Below are positions 15,291 to 24,573 of a DNA stretch of 64,000 nt, in pieces. The DNA comes from Paenibacillus segetis. Lineage in GTDB: Bacteria > Bacillota > Bacilli > Paenibacillales > Paenibacillaceae. Below the pieces are notes generated by a model. The model was not told where the DNA came from. It was given only the letters and a program-made list of their open reading frames with translations, and did not search any database. The stretch lies in the NCBI RefSeq assembly GCF_014639155.1, contig NZ_BMFT01000001.1, positions 372,001 through 436,000 of the forward strand. Direction: 5' to 3'. Every line of letters begins with the position of its first letter. Within the stretch, counting starts at the first letter, position 1. The position numbers and the translations under genes were made by a program.

Positions 15291-17798
15291 ATGCGTAAGT
15301 TTATATTTTTAATAACTACAATTTCACTTTTGTTTTGCTTGTTACCATTTAATAAGAATAAGGTTTTTGCAAATAGTATAGAAAATGATTTTGTATATGA
15401 GGACAATCAACCAAATTTTATACCGTACTACCCAGGTGGGGTTACTCTTACTGCAGATTTAGATTCCAGCAGAGTAAATGTAGTTATTCCAGATACGCTA
15501 GGTGGAAAGCCTATCACTACAATAGCTGTTTATGCCTTCCAATATAAAAACCTGACCTCTCTCAATATGTCAAATAATATTAAGGTAATAAGCTCTGGGG
15601 CATTTCAAAATAATCAACTGTCATCGGTTACTTTATCGAATCAACTTGAATTTATTGGAACTAATGCCTTCGCTAATAATAAATTGCAAAGTATAACGAT
15701 ACCAAGCAGTGTAAAAGAAATATGGGATAATTCTTTTGTTGGGAACGATCTAGAAACAATAACACTTCTAGGTTCTGATACCGAAATAAAACAAAACTCT
15801 ATACCTGCTGGCACTAAAATAATGGGGGTTATTCCATCAAAGGCTCAAGATTATGCTAATTCAAATGGATTTGTATTTGATGGAATAGGAAACAAAATCA
15901 CTTATAACGGAAATGGACAAACAAGTGGACAAGTTTCAGAGGATTATACAGGAAAGAATACCCCAACATTTACTGTAAAGAATGAAGGTTCACTAAAAAA
16001 AATAGGTTATAAATTTATCGGATGGAATACTGAGCAGGATGGTAGTGGCACAGATTATAGTGTAAATGCAGTAAAAACAATATCAGGGGATTTAACGCTC
16101 TATGCCAAGTGGATCGTCGACCAGTATGAAGTGGCGTATAACACTAATGGAGGGGGTACAATCCCATCACAGATGGTCGACTACAACACAAAGGCATCAG
16201 AACCGTCTGTTCCAACCAAGCTGGGTTATACATTTGAAGGCTGGTATAAAGAGGCTGCACTGACGAATCGGTGGGATTTTACGAATGATGTAGTAAATAA
16301 GCCAACAACATTGTATGCCAAGTGGCAGGTAGTGAAGTATGAAGTGACGTTTAACACCAATGGAGGAAGTACAATCTCCTCCCAGATGGTCAACGACAAC
16401 ACAAAGGCATCAGAACCGTCTGTTCCGACCAAACTGGGATATACATTTGAAGGCTGGTATAAAGAGGCTGCACTGACGAATCGGTGGGATTTTACGAATG
16501 ATGTAGTAAATAAGCCAACAACATTGTATGCCAAGTGGCAGGTAGTGAAGTATGAAGTGACGTTTAACACCAATGGAGGAAGTACAATCTCCTCCCAGAT
16601 GGTCAACGACAACACAAAGGCATCAGAACCGTCTGTTCCGACTAAACTGGGATATACATTTGAAGGTTGGTATAAAGAGGCCGCACTGACTTACCGTTGG
16701 GATTTCACGAATGATGTCGTAAATCAGCCGACAACATTGTATGCCAAGTGGCAGGTAGTGAAATATGAAGTGACGTTTAACACCGATGGAGGAAGTACAA
16801 TCTCATCCCAGATGGTCGATTACAACACAAAGGCATCAGAACCGTCTGTTCCAACCAAGCTGGGTTATACATTTGAAGGCTGGTATAAAGAGGCTGCACT
16901 GACGAATCGGTGGGATTTTACGAATGATGTAGTAAATAAGCCAACAACATTGTATGCCAAGTGGCAGGTAGTGAAATATGAAGTGGAGAATAACACCAAT
17001 GGAGGAAGTACAATCTCATCACCTCAAAATTCACGGGTGTATTTTGAGTCGAATGGTGGGAACCCTTTAGGTAATCTATCCATAGCATATGATACAAAGT
17101 TGGCAGAGTTACCGATTCCTGTGAAGAATGGCTTTACTTTTGGAGGGTGGTATAAAGAGGCTGCGCTAATCAATCTGTGGAATTTAGCAACGGACCGTAT
17201 GACAAGAGATACGACACTTTATGCGAAATGGATTGCAAACACAACCACAGAACCAGAAGAGCCGAAAAAAGAACAGCCAATTGTGACCTTTACTGATATT
17301 CACGATCATTGGGCAAAAGAAATGATAGGGGAGCTAGCCGCTCAAGGGATTATTACAGGGTATTCAGACGGTTCATTTCATCCGAATGAATTCATTCAAC
17401 GCCAGCATGTGGCGCTGTTATTCTATCGTGCTTTTGCGTTGGAGCCAACAAGGCAGGTCGCTACTTTTTTGGATGTAGATCCAAACCATTCGTACTATGA
17501 AGCCATTATGGCGTTACAACAAGCAGGAATTGTCGATGGTTCAAGTGGGAAATTTAATCCAACTGCTTTTTTGACTCGTGCAGAGATGGCCAAAATTGTA
17601 GCGCTTGCTCTTAAGCTAGAGCCAGGTGGAGCAAGTACTTTCCAGGATGTGCCTACAGCACATTGGAGTCATGGTTATATCGCTGCATTAGCGGAAAATG
17701 GGATTGTACTAGGTGGCAATGGGAAATTTAGGCCGGATGAAACAGTGACACGAGCAGAGATTGTCGCAATGTTGTACAGAGCGTTGAATCTGAAATAG
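15291..17798 (+). CDS. Secreted S-layer-homology surface protein with LRR and Listeria-Bacteroides repeats
   Basis: 835 residues. A signal peptide (residues 1-28, ending VFANS) is followed by a BspA-like leucine-rich region (about 70-190, SVTLSNQLEFIGTNAF), then about six Listeria-Bacteroides (Flg_new/InlB B-type) repeats, most nearly identical 71-residue units with GYTFEGWYKEA and TTLYAKW, and three SLH domains at 670-835 that bind cell-wall polymers. The protein is therefore anchored to the cell surface and likely makes contacts with polymers or other cells. AGGAGA lies before ATG 15291; a terminator follows at 17817. The identical repeats imply copy number that can change by recombination. 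Exact function unknown. Confidence 0.9.
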   Translation: MRKFIFLITTISLLFCLLPFNKNKVFANSIENDFVYEDNQPNFIPYYPGGVTLTADLDSSRVNVVIPDTLGGKPITTIAVYAFQYKNLTSLNMSNNIKVISSGAFQNNQLSSVTLSNQLEFIGTNAFANNKLQSITIPSSVKEIWDNSFVGNDLETITLLGSDTEIKQNSIPAGTKIMGVIPSKAQDYANSNGFVFDGIGNKITYNGNGQTSGQVSEDYTGKNTPTFTVKNEGSLKKIGYKFIGWNTEQDGSGTDYSVNAVKTISGDLTLYAKWIVDQYEVAYNTNGGGTIPSQMVDYNTKASEPSVPTKLGYTFEGWYKEAALTNRWDFTNDVVNKPTTLYAKWQVVKYEVTFNTNGGSTISSQMVNDNTKASEPSVPTKLGYTFEGWYKEAALTNRWDFTNDVVNKPTTLYAKWQVVKYEVTFNTNGGSTISSQMVNDNTKASEPSVPTKLGYTFEGWYKEAALTYRWDFTNDVVNQPTTLYAKWQVVKYEVTFNTDGGSTISSQMVDYNTKASEPSVPTKLGYTFEGWYKEAALTNRWDFTNDVVNKPTTLYAKWQVVKYEVENNTNGGSTISSPQNSRVYFESNGGNPLGNLSIAYDTKLAELPIPVKNGFTFGGWYKEAALINLWNLATDRMTRDTTLYAKWIANTTTEPEEPKKEQPIVTFTDIHDHWAKEMIGELAAQGIITGYSDGSFHPNEFIQRQHVALLFYRAFALEPTRQVATFLDVDPNHSYYEAIMALQQAGIVDGSSGKFNPTAFLTRAEMAKIVALALKLEPGGASTFQDVPTAHWSHGYIAALAENGIVLGGNGKFRPDETVTRAEIVAMLYRALNLK
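16122..17033 (+). repeat. 213-bp tandem repeat inside the SLH surface gene
   Basis: Units start at about 16122, 16335, 16548, 16761 and 16974, exactly 213 bp (71 codons) apart from the second onward. Units two and three are almost identical at DNA level. The unit at 16974 is cut off after about 20 codons and joined to a more diverged repeat, as expected after unequal recombination. Confidence 0.9.
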
Positions 17799-17816
17799 AA
17801 GAAAATCTTAGGATAA

Positions 17817-17845
17817 GGCACCCGACGACAGGGTGCCTTTCGATT
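17817..17845 (+). terminator. Rho-independent terminator after the SLH gene
   Basis: GGCACCC pairs with GGGTGCC across seven bases, followed by a T-rich tail. The stem is the same as in the left hairpin of the dispersed repeat (copies 1, 2 and 10), so this is probably a partial copy used as a terminator. Confidence 0.75.
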
Positions 17846-17952
17846 TCATTTGGTACGCATTTAGTTCCGGTATTTCTATTGTGACGTATTTTTTTCACCT
17901 CTGTTTGAAAGGTGTGAGAGATATTCGCGACGACAGACAAAAAGGATCGCCC

Positions 17953-17996
17953 TAAAACTTGCCGTTGCTTGCGAACCTATTTGTGCGGCAGAATTT
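17953..17996 (+). repeat. Diverged copy of the dispersed repeat
   Basis: AACTTGCCGTTGCTTGCGAA followed by CC and GCGGCAGAATTTTT matches the outer arms of the copies at 57396 and 44129, with a changed centre. It lies upstream of the histidine kinase gene at 18053. Assignment is tentative. Confidence 0.4.
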
Positions 17997-18052
17997 TTGG
18001 TATAAACTATATCTATGAAGTTTTGTTTTCGGATTCTCTGTAGGAGGATGAT

Positions 18053-19228
18053 ATGAAAAAAATATTACCCCTCATGGATTGGGGCATATTCTCTCTTCGT
18101 TTGTACCATTATATTTTGCTGTCGTCTCGGCTTATTATCGTCAGCGAACCTATGAACCGGTCGTTATTATATTTTATCTGGCTGATCATAGCGCTTGTCG
18201 TTCCTATGATGTTCTGGTTTCCAGGGCGGCGGACGAACAAAGTCTGGTTTTGCGTACTGGAGCTAGTGCTAGGCGGTTCTTATTATGTGAATTCTGTCAT
18301 CCACCCGGACCTGACTTCCAAAGCGGACTACTTGTTGCCGAGTCTTACAATGGGGTACTTATTGACGAGGGAAACGCTCTGGATCATTCCCACAGTGACT
18401 TTTATTCCTTTTTTCTTTCAGTCTTCCTTAGGCGTAACTTGGGAGCGAACCCTTAGTGTCGGAACGGACAATCTGCTGTTCTGCTTCATAGGCATGTGGG
18501 CAAGCTTCGTAGCCAATGCATATTATCAAAAGAATGAACTGGTGGCCGAAGTGGAGCAGCAAAATAAGCTGTTAACTCACTACACTGCCGAGATCGAGAA
18601 GATGACTTTGCTGGAAGAGCGCAACCGCATGTCCCGGGAGCTTCATGATACACTGGGGCACTCCTTTATCTCGTTCATTATGAGCCTTGATGCTTCTATT
18701 GCCCTCTTGGATCGCAAACCTGCCGAGGTCAAAGATCGGTTAATTCGCTTACGGGCATTGGCTGAGAAAGATCTGGACGAAATGAGGAACATCGTTCACG
18801 AGATGGGAGAAGAAGAGGAGTCGAGTCTTATCAGGCAGGTTGAATCCCTTGTGGTCCGTTTCCGGGAGCACACGGGGACGGCCTTGACTCTGAATCTCTT
18901 GGGGGAAGAGCGGCCCATCCGGTTTGAAGCGCGGCAGGCGATCCTTCGGGTCATCCAAGAGTCCTTTACGAACGCATTAAAACATGGAAAAGCGTCTCAA
19001 TTGCACCTGGAACTTCGATATTCCGAGAGCAAGCTGCAATTGTGCGTTCGAAATAACGGCAAACCGATCGACAAGCTGAATTATGGCTTCGGTTTAACTT
19101 CCATGAAACATCGGGTCGAGCGGCTGGGAGGCAGCCTATCCGTGTTATCTGAGGAGGGAACTCCAGCGATAACCGAGGTTAGATGCGAGATCCCGCTGAA
19201 AGGAGTGATGCTGCATGGAGAAAATTAA
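18053..19228 (+). CDS. NarL-type (HisKA_3) sensor histidine kinase
   Basis: 391 residues with AGGAGG before ATG 18053. The N-terminal 170 residues form five or six membrane segments without a large outside domain. A coiled linker leads to the HisKA_3 dimerisation helix with the phospho-acceptor in RELHDTLGHS (His near 197). The HATPase follows (ESFTNALKHGKA N box, YGFGLTSMKHRVE G box). It phosphorylates the response regulator encoded next, whose start overlaps this gene's end by 14 bp, so the two are translationally coupled. Similar intramembrane-sensing kinases monitor the cell envelope, but the stimulus here is unknown. Confidence 0.9.
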   Translation: MKKILPLMDWGIFSLRLYHYILLSSRLIIVSEPMNRSLLYFIWLIIALVVPMMFWFPGRRTNKVWFCVLELVLGGSYYVNSVIHPDLTSKADYLLPSLTMGYLLTRETLWIIPTVTFIPFFFQSSLGVTWERTLSVGTDNLLFCFIGMWASFVANAYYQKNELVAEVEQQNKLLTHYTAEIEKMTLLEERNRMSRELHDTLGHSFISFIMSLDASIALLDRKPAEVKDRLIRLRALAEKDLDEMRNIVHEMGEEEESSLIRQVESLVVRFREHTGTALTLNLLGEERPIRFEARQAILRVIQESFTNALKHGKASQLHLELRYSESKLQLCVRNNGKPIDKLNYGFGLTSMKHRVERLGGSLSVLSEEGTPAITEVRCEIPLKGVMLHGEN

Positions 19229-19859
19229 AGTGCTGCTTGTTGATGATCAGGAATTGATTTTGGAGAGCTTGCATATCGTGCTGTCCATGGAAGAAGATTT
19301 GGAAATCGTAGGGCTTGCCAAGAATGGGGAAGAAGCAATCAAGGGCTGCGAACGATGGATACCGGATATCGTGCTGATGGATATCAACATGCCCGTCATG
19401 GATGGCGTTGCCGCAACGACCCTGATTAAAGAGCGAATGCCCGTAATCAAAATCATCATGCTAACTTCCTATAAGGAAGTAGAGTACGTGTTAGCCGCGT
19501 TAAGCCATGGAGCGGAAGGTTATCTGCTCAAAGCCATTCATCCCCGGGATCTGGCCGCAGGCATACGAGTCGTTCACACGGGCGGGACGTTAATCTCACA
19601 GGAGATGGCGAGTAAGATGATCAAAAGCATGAACAATGCCCCCGCCGCGAAGAACAATGAATACGGGCTCACTGCGCGTGAAATCGAGGTGCTGCATAAG
19701 CTGGCTTCTGGCATGCGGAATCAAGACATTGCCGAGGTGCTGTATCTGAGCGAAGGGACGGTCAAAAATTATATCTCCAACATTTATTCGAAGCTGAATG
19801 TGAAAGGAAGGCGGGAGGCCGCTCGTAAAGCCCGCGATTCCGGAATCATAGACCATTAA
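19215..19859 (+). CDS. NarL/FixJ-family response regulator
   Basis: 214 residues: receiver domain at 1-120 with acidic pair DDQE near the start, phospho-acceptor Asp near residue 55 (VLMDINMP), switch Thr and Lys (MLTSYK, LLKAI), then a LuxR-type helix-turn-helix at about 148-205 (LTAREIEVLHKLASGM, SEGTVKNYISNIYSKL). It acts with the upstream kinase. The next gene, a CPBP protease 81 bp downstream on the same strand, is a likely target or operon partner. A complete, unremarkable member of its family. Confidence 0.93.
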   Translation: MEKIKVLLVDDQELILESLHIVLSMEEDLEIVGLAKNGEEAIKGCERWIPDIVLMDINMPVMDGVAATTLIKERMPVIKIIMLTSYKEVEYVLAALSHGAEGYLLKAIHPRDLAAGIRVVHTGGTLISQEMASKMIKSMNNAPAAKNNEYGLTAREIEVLHKLASGMRNQDIAEVLYLSEGTVKNYISNIYSKLNVKGRREAARKARDSGIIDH

Positions 19860-19940
19860 TAGGAGAATTATGACCAAACCGCACTGTTTCTTTATGACTT
19901 TCTCAGCTTATACTCAAAGCACCAAGTAATGGAGGAGCTG

Positions 19941-20807
19941 ATGCAAGGCATGAAGAATAGCGGGGCAATAAGGGATTGGCATTCATTTTGGCGTTTTCCA
20001 ATCGTCTGGTTGATTGTAGGGGCTCTAGGCATCGTTCTCGCGGATGCGGTATTCCGGCCGCTAGCAGAGCGAGCAGAAGGAATGGTTTCCCTTATATGGA
20101 CGCTAATTGATGGGCTCGTTGTCGTCTTGATCTATAAGCTGACGATAAGATACCTAGCCCGGCGGTCCGTTCCAGAGTTGGCCAAACATCGCGCAGGCAT
20201 TGAAACGGTCATGGGAATGCTTATCGGTACAATCTTTATCGTGGTGTCTACCTTTATTATCGTGGCGATGGGGGGGTACTCCCTCCAATGGGTAACCAAT
20301 GTAGATACGAATGCTGCCCTGATCTCTTCCATTGGAGCCGCTTTGGGCGGAGCTATTGTCGAGGAGCTTATCTTTCGCGGACTTCTATTTCAAGCTCTGC
20401 ATAGGTGGGGGGGAGACTGGCTTGCGCTTGCCGTGACCTCTCTATTCTTCGGGGTTGCCCATCTCGGAAACCCAGGGGCAACGTTATGGAGCGGGTTCGC
20501 CATCGCTGTGGAAGCGGGCGTTCTGCTCGGAGCCGCTTATATGTGGAGACGGAACTTATGGTTCACCATAGGACTGCATTTCGCTTGGAATGCACTGGAA
20601 AGCTTGCTTGGCATTTTGGTTTCGGGGCATGCTGCTGCCGGTCTGTTTACGGTGAAGATGAAAGGTGCCGCGCTTCTAACAGGGGGCAATTTTGGACTCG
20701 AAGGCTCAATTGTTCCGGTTTTGATCAGTCTTCTGATTTCCGTTCCTATGCTCATTGGGGTTGCACGGAATCGCGATGGGCACCTTTCGATTTCGCGGTT
20801 AGAGTGA
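19941..20807 (+). CDS. CPBP-family intramembrane metalloprotease
   Basis: 288 residues from ATG 19941; ATG 19929 and 19950 are also possible because GGAGGAG sits inside the first codons. About eight membrane segments. The CPBP motifs are complete: EELIFRGLLFQAL, FFGVAHLGN and HFAWNALES. The protease is presumed to act within the membrane and follows a two-component pair, suggesting a signal-responsive envelope or immunity function. The final codons (from about 20776) and the stop lie inside a degenerate copy of the dispersed repeat, so the C-terminus may have been altered by that insertion. Confidence 0.87.
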   Translation: MQGMKNSGAIRDWHSFWRFPIVWLIVGALGIVLADAVFRPLAERAEGMVSLIWTLIDGLVVVLIYKLTIRYLARRSVPELAKHRAGIETVMGMLIGTIFIVVSTFIIVAMGGYSLQWVTNVDTNAALISSIGAALGGAIVEELIFRGLLFQALHRWGGDWLALAVTSLFFGVAHLGNPGATLWSGFAIAVEAGVLLGAAYMWRRNLWFTIGLHFAWNALESLLGILVSGHAAAGLFTVKMKGAALLTGGNFGLEGSIVPVLISLLISVPMLIGVARNRDGHLSISRLE

Positions 20808-20823
20808 TAAGGTGAACCGTTCC
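20776..20823 (+). repeat. Dispersed repeat, degenerate copy 5, overlapping a CDS end
   Basis: GGGCACCTTTCGATTTCGC followed by a spacer and GATAAGGTGAACCGTTCC keeps the order of copies 1 and 2 without the left half of the first hairpin. It supplies the last codons and stop of the CPBP gene. Confidence 0.6.
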
Positions 20824-20874
20824 TAATGCTCCGGGATAAAGAGAACAAGATCAAAGATATGTTTAAACCAATGG

Positions 20875-20996
20875 GCTGATGGATTTCCAGATGAATTAAT
20901 TCACGAATATTTTCGGATATTGGAGCAACAGTTGCAGATAACTTTGATGTAACGATGCCGTAGTTTGGAGAGAGTCTCTTGCAGGAACTTAAGTAA
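20875..20996 (+). pseudogene. deoB: deoB (phosphopentomutase) relic 1
   Basis: One frame reads [11 protein letters not shown], then jumps to [17 protein letters not shown], a stop, and SLLQEL. These are an internal segment and the extreme C-terminus of phosphopentomutase joined by a large internal deletion, with the N-terminal hundred residues also missing. Non-functional. It shares left and right boundaries with the relic at 42956 and, like it, lies just right of a dispersed repeat copy. It and the repeat account for most of the gap 20808-21143. Confidence 0.75.
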
Positions 20997-21020
20997 ATGT
21001 AATTTGAATAGAAAACAGGA

Positions 21021-21064
21021 ACAGGATACCTAACTTGATTTGGAGAAAAGGTATCCTGTTTTTC
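21021..21064 (+). terminator. Terminator-like hairpin
   Basis: ACAGGATACC pairs with GGTATCCTGT across 19 bases, followed by TTTTT. It could end transcription from the CPBP side and lies between convergent genes. Confidence 0.75.
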
Positions 21065-21143
21065 TGTGGCTCACAACACCACTGGATTTATCAGTCTTTC
21101 CTTCGTTACATGATCTTTGGGTTAGAACCATCTACTTTTGAAG

Positions 21144-22013
21144 TTAAATCAATGACTCTGCTGTTATTTGGATAGTGGATGTATGTGTTTGGCTGGCTTC
21201 AAGATATTGGATGCCTTGTCCAACGTTCATACCATTTTCAGGAGCCATCCAAGGCTCGATGCACACGAAGGATTTTCCTTGCAATGCCCAAAGCACCATA
21301 TACTGATATACATCTTCTGAGGTGATTGTCACTTTCAGTTGTCTTGCATGATCAATCATCTCACAATGGTTAGATTGTAGCTGCTCATAAATGACAGTTG
21401 ATTCGGGTTGATTAAAGTTGAATTTATCTTGCACCACACTGTTTGGTACCATTTCTTTGTAATTAGATGAGGGAATATTTATTTCGATACTCTCTTTATC
21501 TTCCACATAGAAATAAGGGTGGTATCCTAAATAGAATGGCATCACTTTATTGTCATTATTATTAATAGTAGCTTGTATGCTTAATCCACTCTTGGTAAGC
21601 GAATATTTCATGATCAGCTTAAAATGGAAAGGGTATCTTTCATATGTTTCTTCATTATCTACCATCTCAAGCGTGATTGAAGCACAGTGCTCATCAGCAA
21701 AAGTATGGATTACTTTTGCTTCTAGATTACGCGCAAAGCCGTGCTGTTTTAATTGATAAGCGATGTCGTTGTAATAGTAAGTCTCATTAACCAAGTAGCT
21801 ACTAATAGGAAATAAAATAGGATTGCCACCGCGTATATTTTTCGAAGTATCCTCTAATGTCTCTTGTTCGAGATAAAAAATCGGTTCATTATTATGTATA
21901 TACTTACTAATAATACCGCCCCGTTCGGGAACCACTTCGATATTAATTTTATGATCCTCATTGGTTAGAACATAGGTCTCAAATCGGTCTTGCTTAGTGT
22001 AACAAGTAAACAT
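21144..22013 (-). CDS. Aldose 1-epimerase family protein
   Basis: 289 residues with GAGGAGG before ATG 22013. Matches the galactose mutarotase-like fold: VPERGGIISKY at the start, GGNPILFPIS, the KQHGFARN motif with the conserved His and Arg, the substrate-binding YLGYHPYF segment, and a late acidic WALQGKSFVCIEPW stretch. The enzyme would interconvert alpha and beta anomers of aldoses or hexose 6-phosphates in the cytoplasm. It is monocistronic and not next to a sugar operon, so the substrate cannot be inferred. Conserved residues look intact. Confidence 0.85.
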   Translation of the reverse strand: MFTCYTKQDRFETYVLTNEDHKINIEVVPERGGIISKYIHNNEPIFYLEQETLEDTSKNIRGGNPILFPISSYLVNETYYYNDIAYQLKQHGFARNLEAKVIHTFADEHCASITLEMVDNEETYERYPFHFKLIMKYSLTKSGLSIQATINNNDNKVMPFYLGYHPYFYVEDKESIEINIPSSNYKEMVPNSVVQDKFNFNQPESTVIYEQLQSNHCEMIDHARQLKVTITSEDVYQYMVLWALQGKSFVCIEPWMAPENGMNVGQGIQYLEASQTHTSTIQITAESLI

Positions 22014-22067
22014 AATCTTCCTCCTCAGCGGTAGTTATAATAAGAGTGATGCCGTCCTAATAGTGTA

Positions 22068-22101
22068 ACAGATCGTCGACTTCGATGATCTGTTTTTTTT
22101 T
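22068..22101 (+). terminator. Orphan rho-independent terminator upstream of metN
   Basis: ACAGATC pairs with GATCTGT and is followed by nine T. It points toward metN about 170 bp upstream of it and follows no plus-strand gene, so it may be an attenuator for the met operon or a leftover. No S-box motif precedes it. Confidence 0.6.
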
Positions 22102-22272
22102 GTTTATTTCGTTATTAACACGCATGGGTGCCTTTTGTTGTGGATACAAGTCTCTTGAAAAAAATCTATTAGAAAAATTTTAGTAGTAATTCCGAGTATT
22201 CTGATGTACAATTACTGAAATGAAAATGATGGAATGTTAAATACATAGAATTTTTAGAAAGGGTTTGGCATC

Positions 22273-23340
22273 ATGATCTCTTTATCTAATATCAAAGTTA
22301 GTTTTGAAACAGGCTCACAATCGGTGGTTGCCGTTCAGGATGTCAGCCTACACGTTGATAGAGGTGACGTATACGGCATTGTAGGTTACAGTGGGGCCGG
22401 GAAAAGTACATTAGTTCGTGTGATTAACCTGTTGCAACGGCCTACATCGGGACGCGTTGAGGTGAACGGACAAGATTTGCTAACCTTGCATCCCAAGGAG
22501 CTACGCGCTGCAAGGAAGAAGATCGGGATGATCTTTCAGCATTTTAATCTGATGCATTCCAGAACGATCTATGACAATGTGGATTATCCCTTAAAGAGCT
22601 CCAAGCTTTCTAAAAGTGAGAGATCGAAGAAAGTGAAGGATTTACTTGAACTGGTAGGTTTGTCGGATAAAATGAATGCCTATCCTTCTCAATTGTCGGG
22701 AGGGCAGAAGCAGAGGGTGGCCATTGCCAGGGCGCTGGCGAATGATCCGGAAATATTATTATGCGATGAAGCGACGAGCGCTCTAGATCCGAAGACGACG
22801 TTATCGATCCTGGAATTGTTGAAAAAATTGAATCAAACCCTCGGCCTGACGATCGTTATTATTACGCACGAAATGCAGGTAGTGAAAGAAATATGTAACA
22901 AGGTTGCCGTAATGGAGGACGGGAGGATTGTCGAGCAAGGTGATATCGTCTCCATCTTTAGCCGCCCACAGGTTGAGTTAACTCGTGATTTTATCAATAC
23001 GGCTACCCATATTGATCAGACATTGGAGAAGCTCAGGGTGCATCCATCATTGCTTCATATGAAGAATAACGATATTTTCTGCAAGATTTCTTATATTGGT
23101 GATCGTACAAGCGAGCCCGTCATTTCGACGCTTACCGCGCGTTTCAGGGTCACAACCAACATTTTATTTGCGAATGTGGAGATTTTACAGCAAACCCCTA
23201 TCGGTAATCTGATTGTTGTCATGTCGGGCACCGCCAGTGATCTGGATGAAGCTCTAAGATATTTACAGTCGGCACAGGTTGCCGTTGAAATTATCGATTC
23301 CCGTCATTTGCAGAATAGTAAAGTAGGTGATCTTGCATGA
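22273..23340 (+). CDS. metN: Methionine ABC transporter ATP-binding protein
   Basis: 355 residues. Complete ABC ATPase: Walker [11 protein letters not shown] loop, signature LSGGQ, Walker [13 protein letters not shown] and the switch His in ITHEM. The C-terminal hundred residues form the NIL/ACT-like domain that lets methionine inhibit MetN-type transporters. First gene of a six-gene operon with metI (4-bp overlap), luxS, an SDR gene, metQ and mtnN. It powers uptake of methionine or derivatives across the membrane. Firmicute metN genes often have an S-box riboswitch; I do not see one here. Confidence 0.94.
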   Translation: MISLSNIKVSFETGSQSVVAVQDVSLHVDRGDVYGIVGYSGAGKSTLVRVINLLQRPTSGRVEVNGQDLLTLHPKELRAARKKIGMIFQHFNLMHSRTIYDNVDYPLKSSKLSKSERSKKVKDLLELVGLSDKMNAYPSQLSGGQKQRVAIARALANDPEILLCDEATSALDPKTTLSILELLKKLNQTLGLTIVIITHEMQVVKEICNKVAVMEDGRIVEQGDIVSIFSRPQVELTRDFINTATHIDQTLEKLRVHPSLLHMKNNDIFCKISYIGDRTSEPVISTLTARFRVTTNILFANVEILQQTPIGNLIVVMSGTASDLDEALRYLQSAQVAVEIIDSRHLQNSKVGDLA

Positions 23341-24017
23341 GTGATTTTTTCATAAAATATTTTCCGAATATTTGGGAGTTAAGAGAGGATATCCTTCTAA
23401 GCACTTATGAAACGCTGTATATGGTAGTGGTTACCTCGTTGTTTTCGGTCTTATTCGGCATATTGCTGGGCGTTACCCTGGTTGTCGTCGATAAGGGAGG
23501 TATTCTAGAGAATCGGCCGATCTATAGTGTGGTGGAAAAAATCATTAACCTGTTCAGATCCATTCCGTTTATTATACTCATCGCTGTTGTCGTTCCCCTT
23601 ACTCGTCTTATTGTAGGGACATCGATCGGTATGAATGCGGCGATTGTGCCCTTGGTCATCGGAATCGTACCTTTCTATGCCAGACAAATACAAAATGCGT
23701 TGGTAGAGGTGGATCCCGGGATTATTGAAGCTGCTCAATCCATGGGTTCGGGACCGATCGAGATTATTTTCCGTGTGTATCTGAAGGAGGGCTTAACAGG
23801 GATTATTCGAGCTTCTTCGGTTACGGTCATCAACCTGATTGGACTAACGACGATGGCGGGCGCCATTGGCTCGGGAGGCTTGGGCAATCTGGCTATTAGT
23901 AAAGGGTATAACCGATTCCAGACGGATATCACGATTGTAGCAACGATTTTGATATTAATTCTGGTGTTTGTGTGTCAATTCATCGGTGATTATTTTACCA
24001 AGAAAACGTCGCATTAA
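23337..24017 (+). CDS. metI: Methionine ABC transporter permease
   Basis: 226 residues with five or six membrane segments and the coupling EAA loop ([17 protein letters not shown], near residues 140-156) that docks on MetN. The ATG overlaps the metN stop as ATGA, so the two are translationally coupled. MetI-typical features include RSIPFIIL and [11 protein letters not shown]. It forms the membrane channel of the MetNIQ importer with the binding lipoprotein encoded at 25364. Length and motifs are normal. Confidence 0.94.
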   Translation: MSDFFIKYFPNIWELREDILLSTYETLYMVVVTSLFSVLFGILLGVTLVVVDKGGILENRPIYSVVEKIINLFRSIPFIILIAVVVPLTRLIVGTSIGMNAAIVPLVIGIVPFYARQIQNALVEVDPGIIEAAQSMGSGPIEIIFRVYLKEGLTGIIRASSVTVINLIGLTTMAGAIGSGGLGNLAISKGYNRFQTDITIVATILILILVFVCQFIGDYFTKKTSH

Positions 24018-24106
24018 CATCGGGTTTACAACGGTTTATGCAGTATGCTGCCTCTAGGTGGGTACTGGATTCATATACAATACTACATACAAAGGACTGA
24101 AGAACA

Positions 24107-24568
24107 ATGGCAAAAGTAGAAAGTTTTCAATTGGATCATACGATAGTAAAGGCTCCTTATGTAAGGGCAGCAGGGCTCGAACATGACGAAAAAGGCAGCA
24201 CCGTGCAAAAATATGACCTGCGCTTCCTGCAACCCAATAAAGATGCTATTCCGACGGCTGCGCTTCATACGCTGGAGCATCTGCTCGCTACTTATATGAG
24301 AGACGAGGTTCAAGGAATTATTGATATTTCTCCAATGGGATGCAGAACGGGCTATTATTTGATTCTCTGGAATGAGCATGATCCGGAAGAGATCGCATCC
24401 GCACTAGAAAGAACGTTGAAGCGCGTATTGGAAACGACGGAGGTTCCGGCTGTATCCGCGCTAGAATGCGGCAATTATAAGGATCATTCTCTGTTCTCCG
24501 CCCAAGAATATGCGAAGATTGTGCTGGAAGCGGGTATTAGTAGAGACGCTTTTGAAAGAGTGTTGTAA
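24107..24568 (+). CDS. luxS: S-ribosylhomocysteine lyase (AI-2 synthase)
   Basis: 153 residues, full length. Cleaves S-ribosylhomocysteine to homocysteine and 4,5-dihydroxy-2,3-pentanedione, the precursor of autoinducer-2. The metal site is complete: His54 and His58 in HTLEH and Cys121 in ALECGNYKDHS; Cys79 in PMGCRTG matches the catalytic cysteine. Placed between metI and an SDR gene in the same operon as mtnN, which produces its substrate, so the operon links detoxification of S-adenosylhomocysteine with methionine supply. AAAGGA lies upstream of ATG 24107. Confidence 0.97.
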   Translation: MAKVESFQLDHTIVKAPYVRAAGLEHDEKGSTVQKYDLRFLQPNKDAIPTAALHTLEHLLATYMRDEVQGIIDISPMGCRTGYYLILWNEHDPEEIASALERTLKRVLETTEVPAVSALECGNYKDHSLFSAQEYAKIVLEAGISRDAFERVL

Positions 24569-24573
24569 TTCCC

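Noticed and set aside
16226-16615. Antisense open frame within the SLH surface gene.
   Set aside because: It is periodic only because it mirrors the 213-bp coding repeats on the other strand.
16122-17033. Possible CRISPR array because of regular spacing.
   Set aside because: The 213-bp units are contiguous coding repeats without unique spacers.
22102-22272. S-box (SAM) riboswitch upstream of metN.
   Set aside because: I looked for the conserved S-box core and paired stems and did not see them; only a lone terminator lies before this region.
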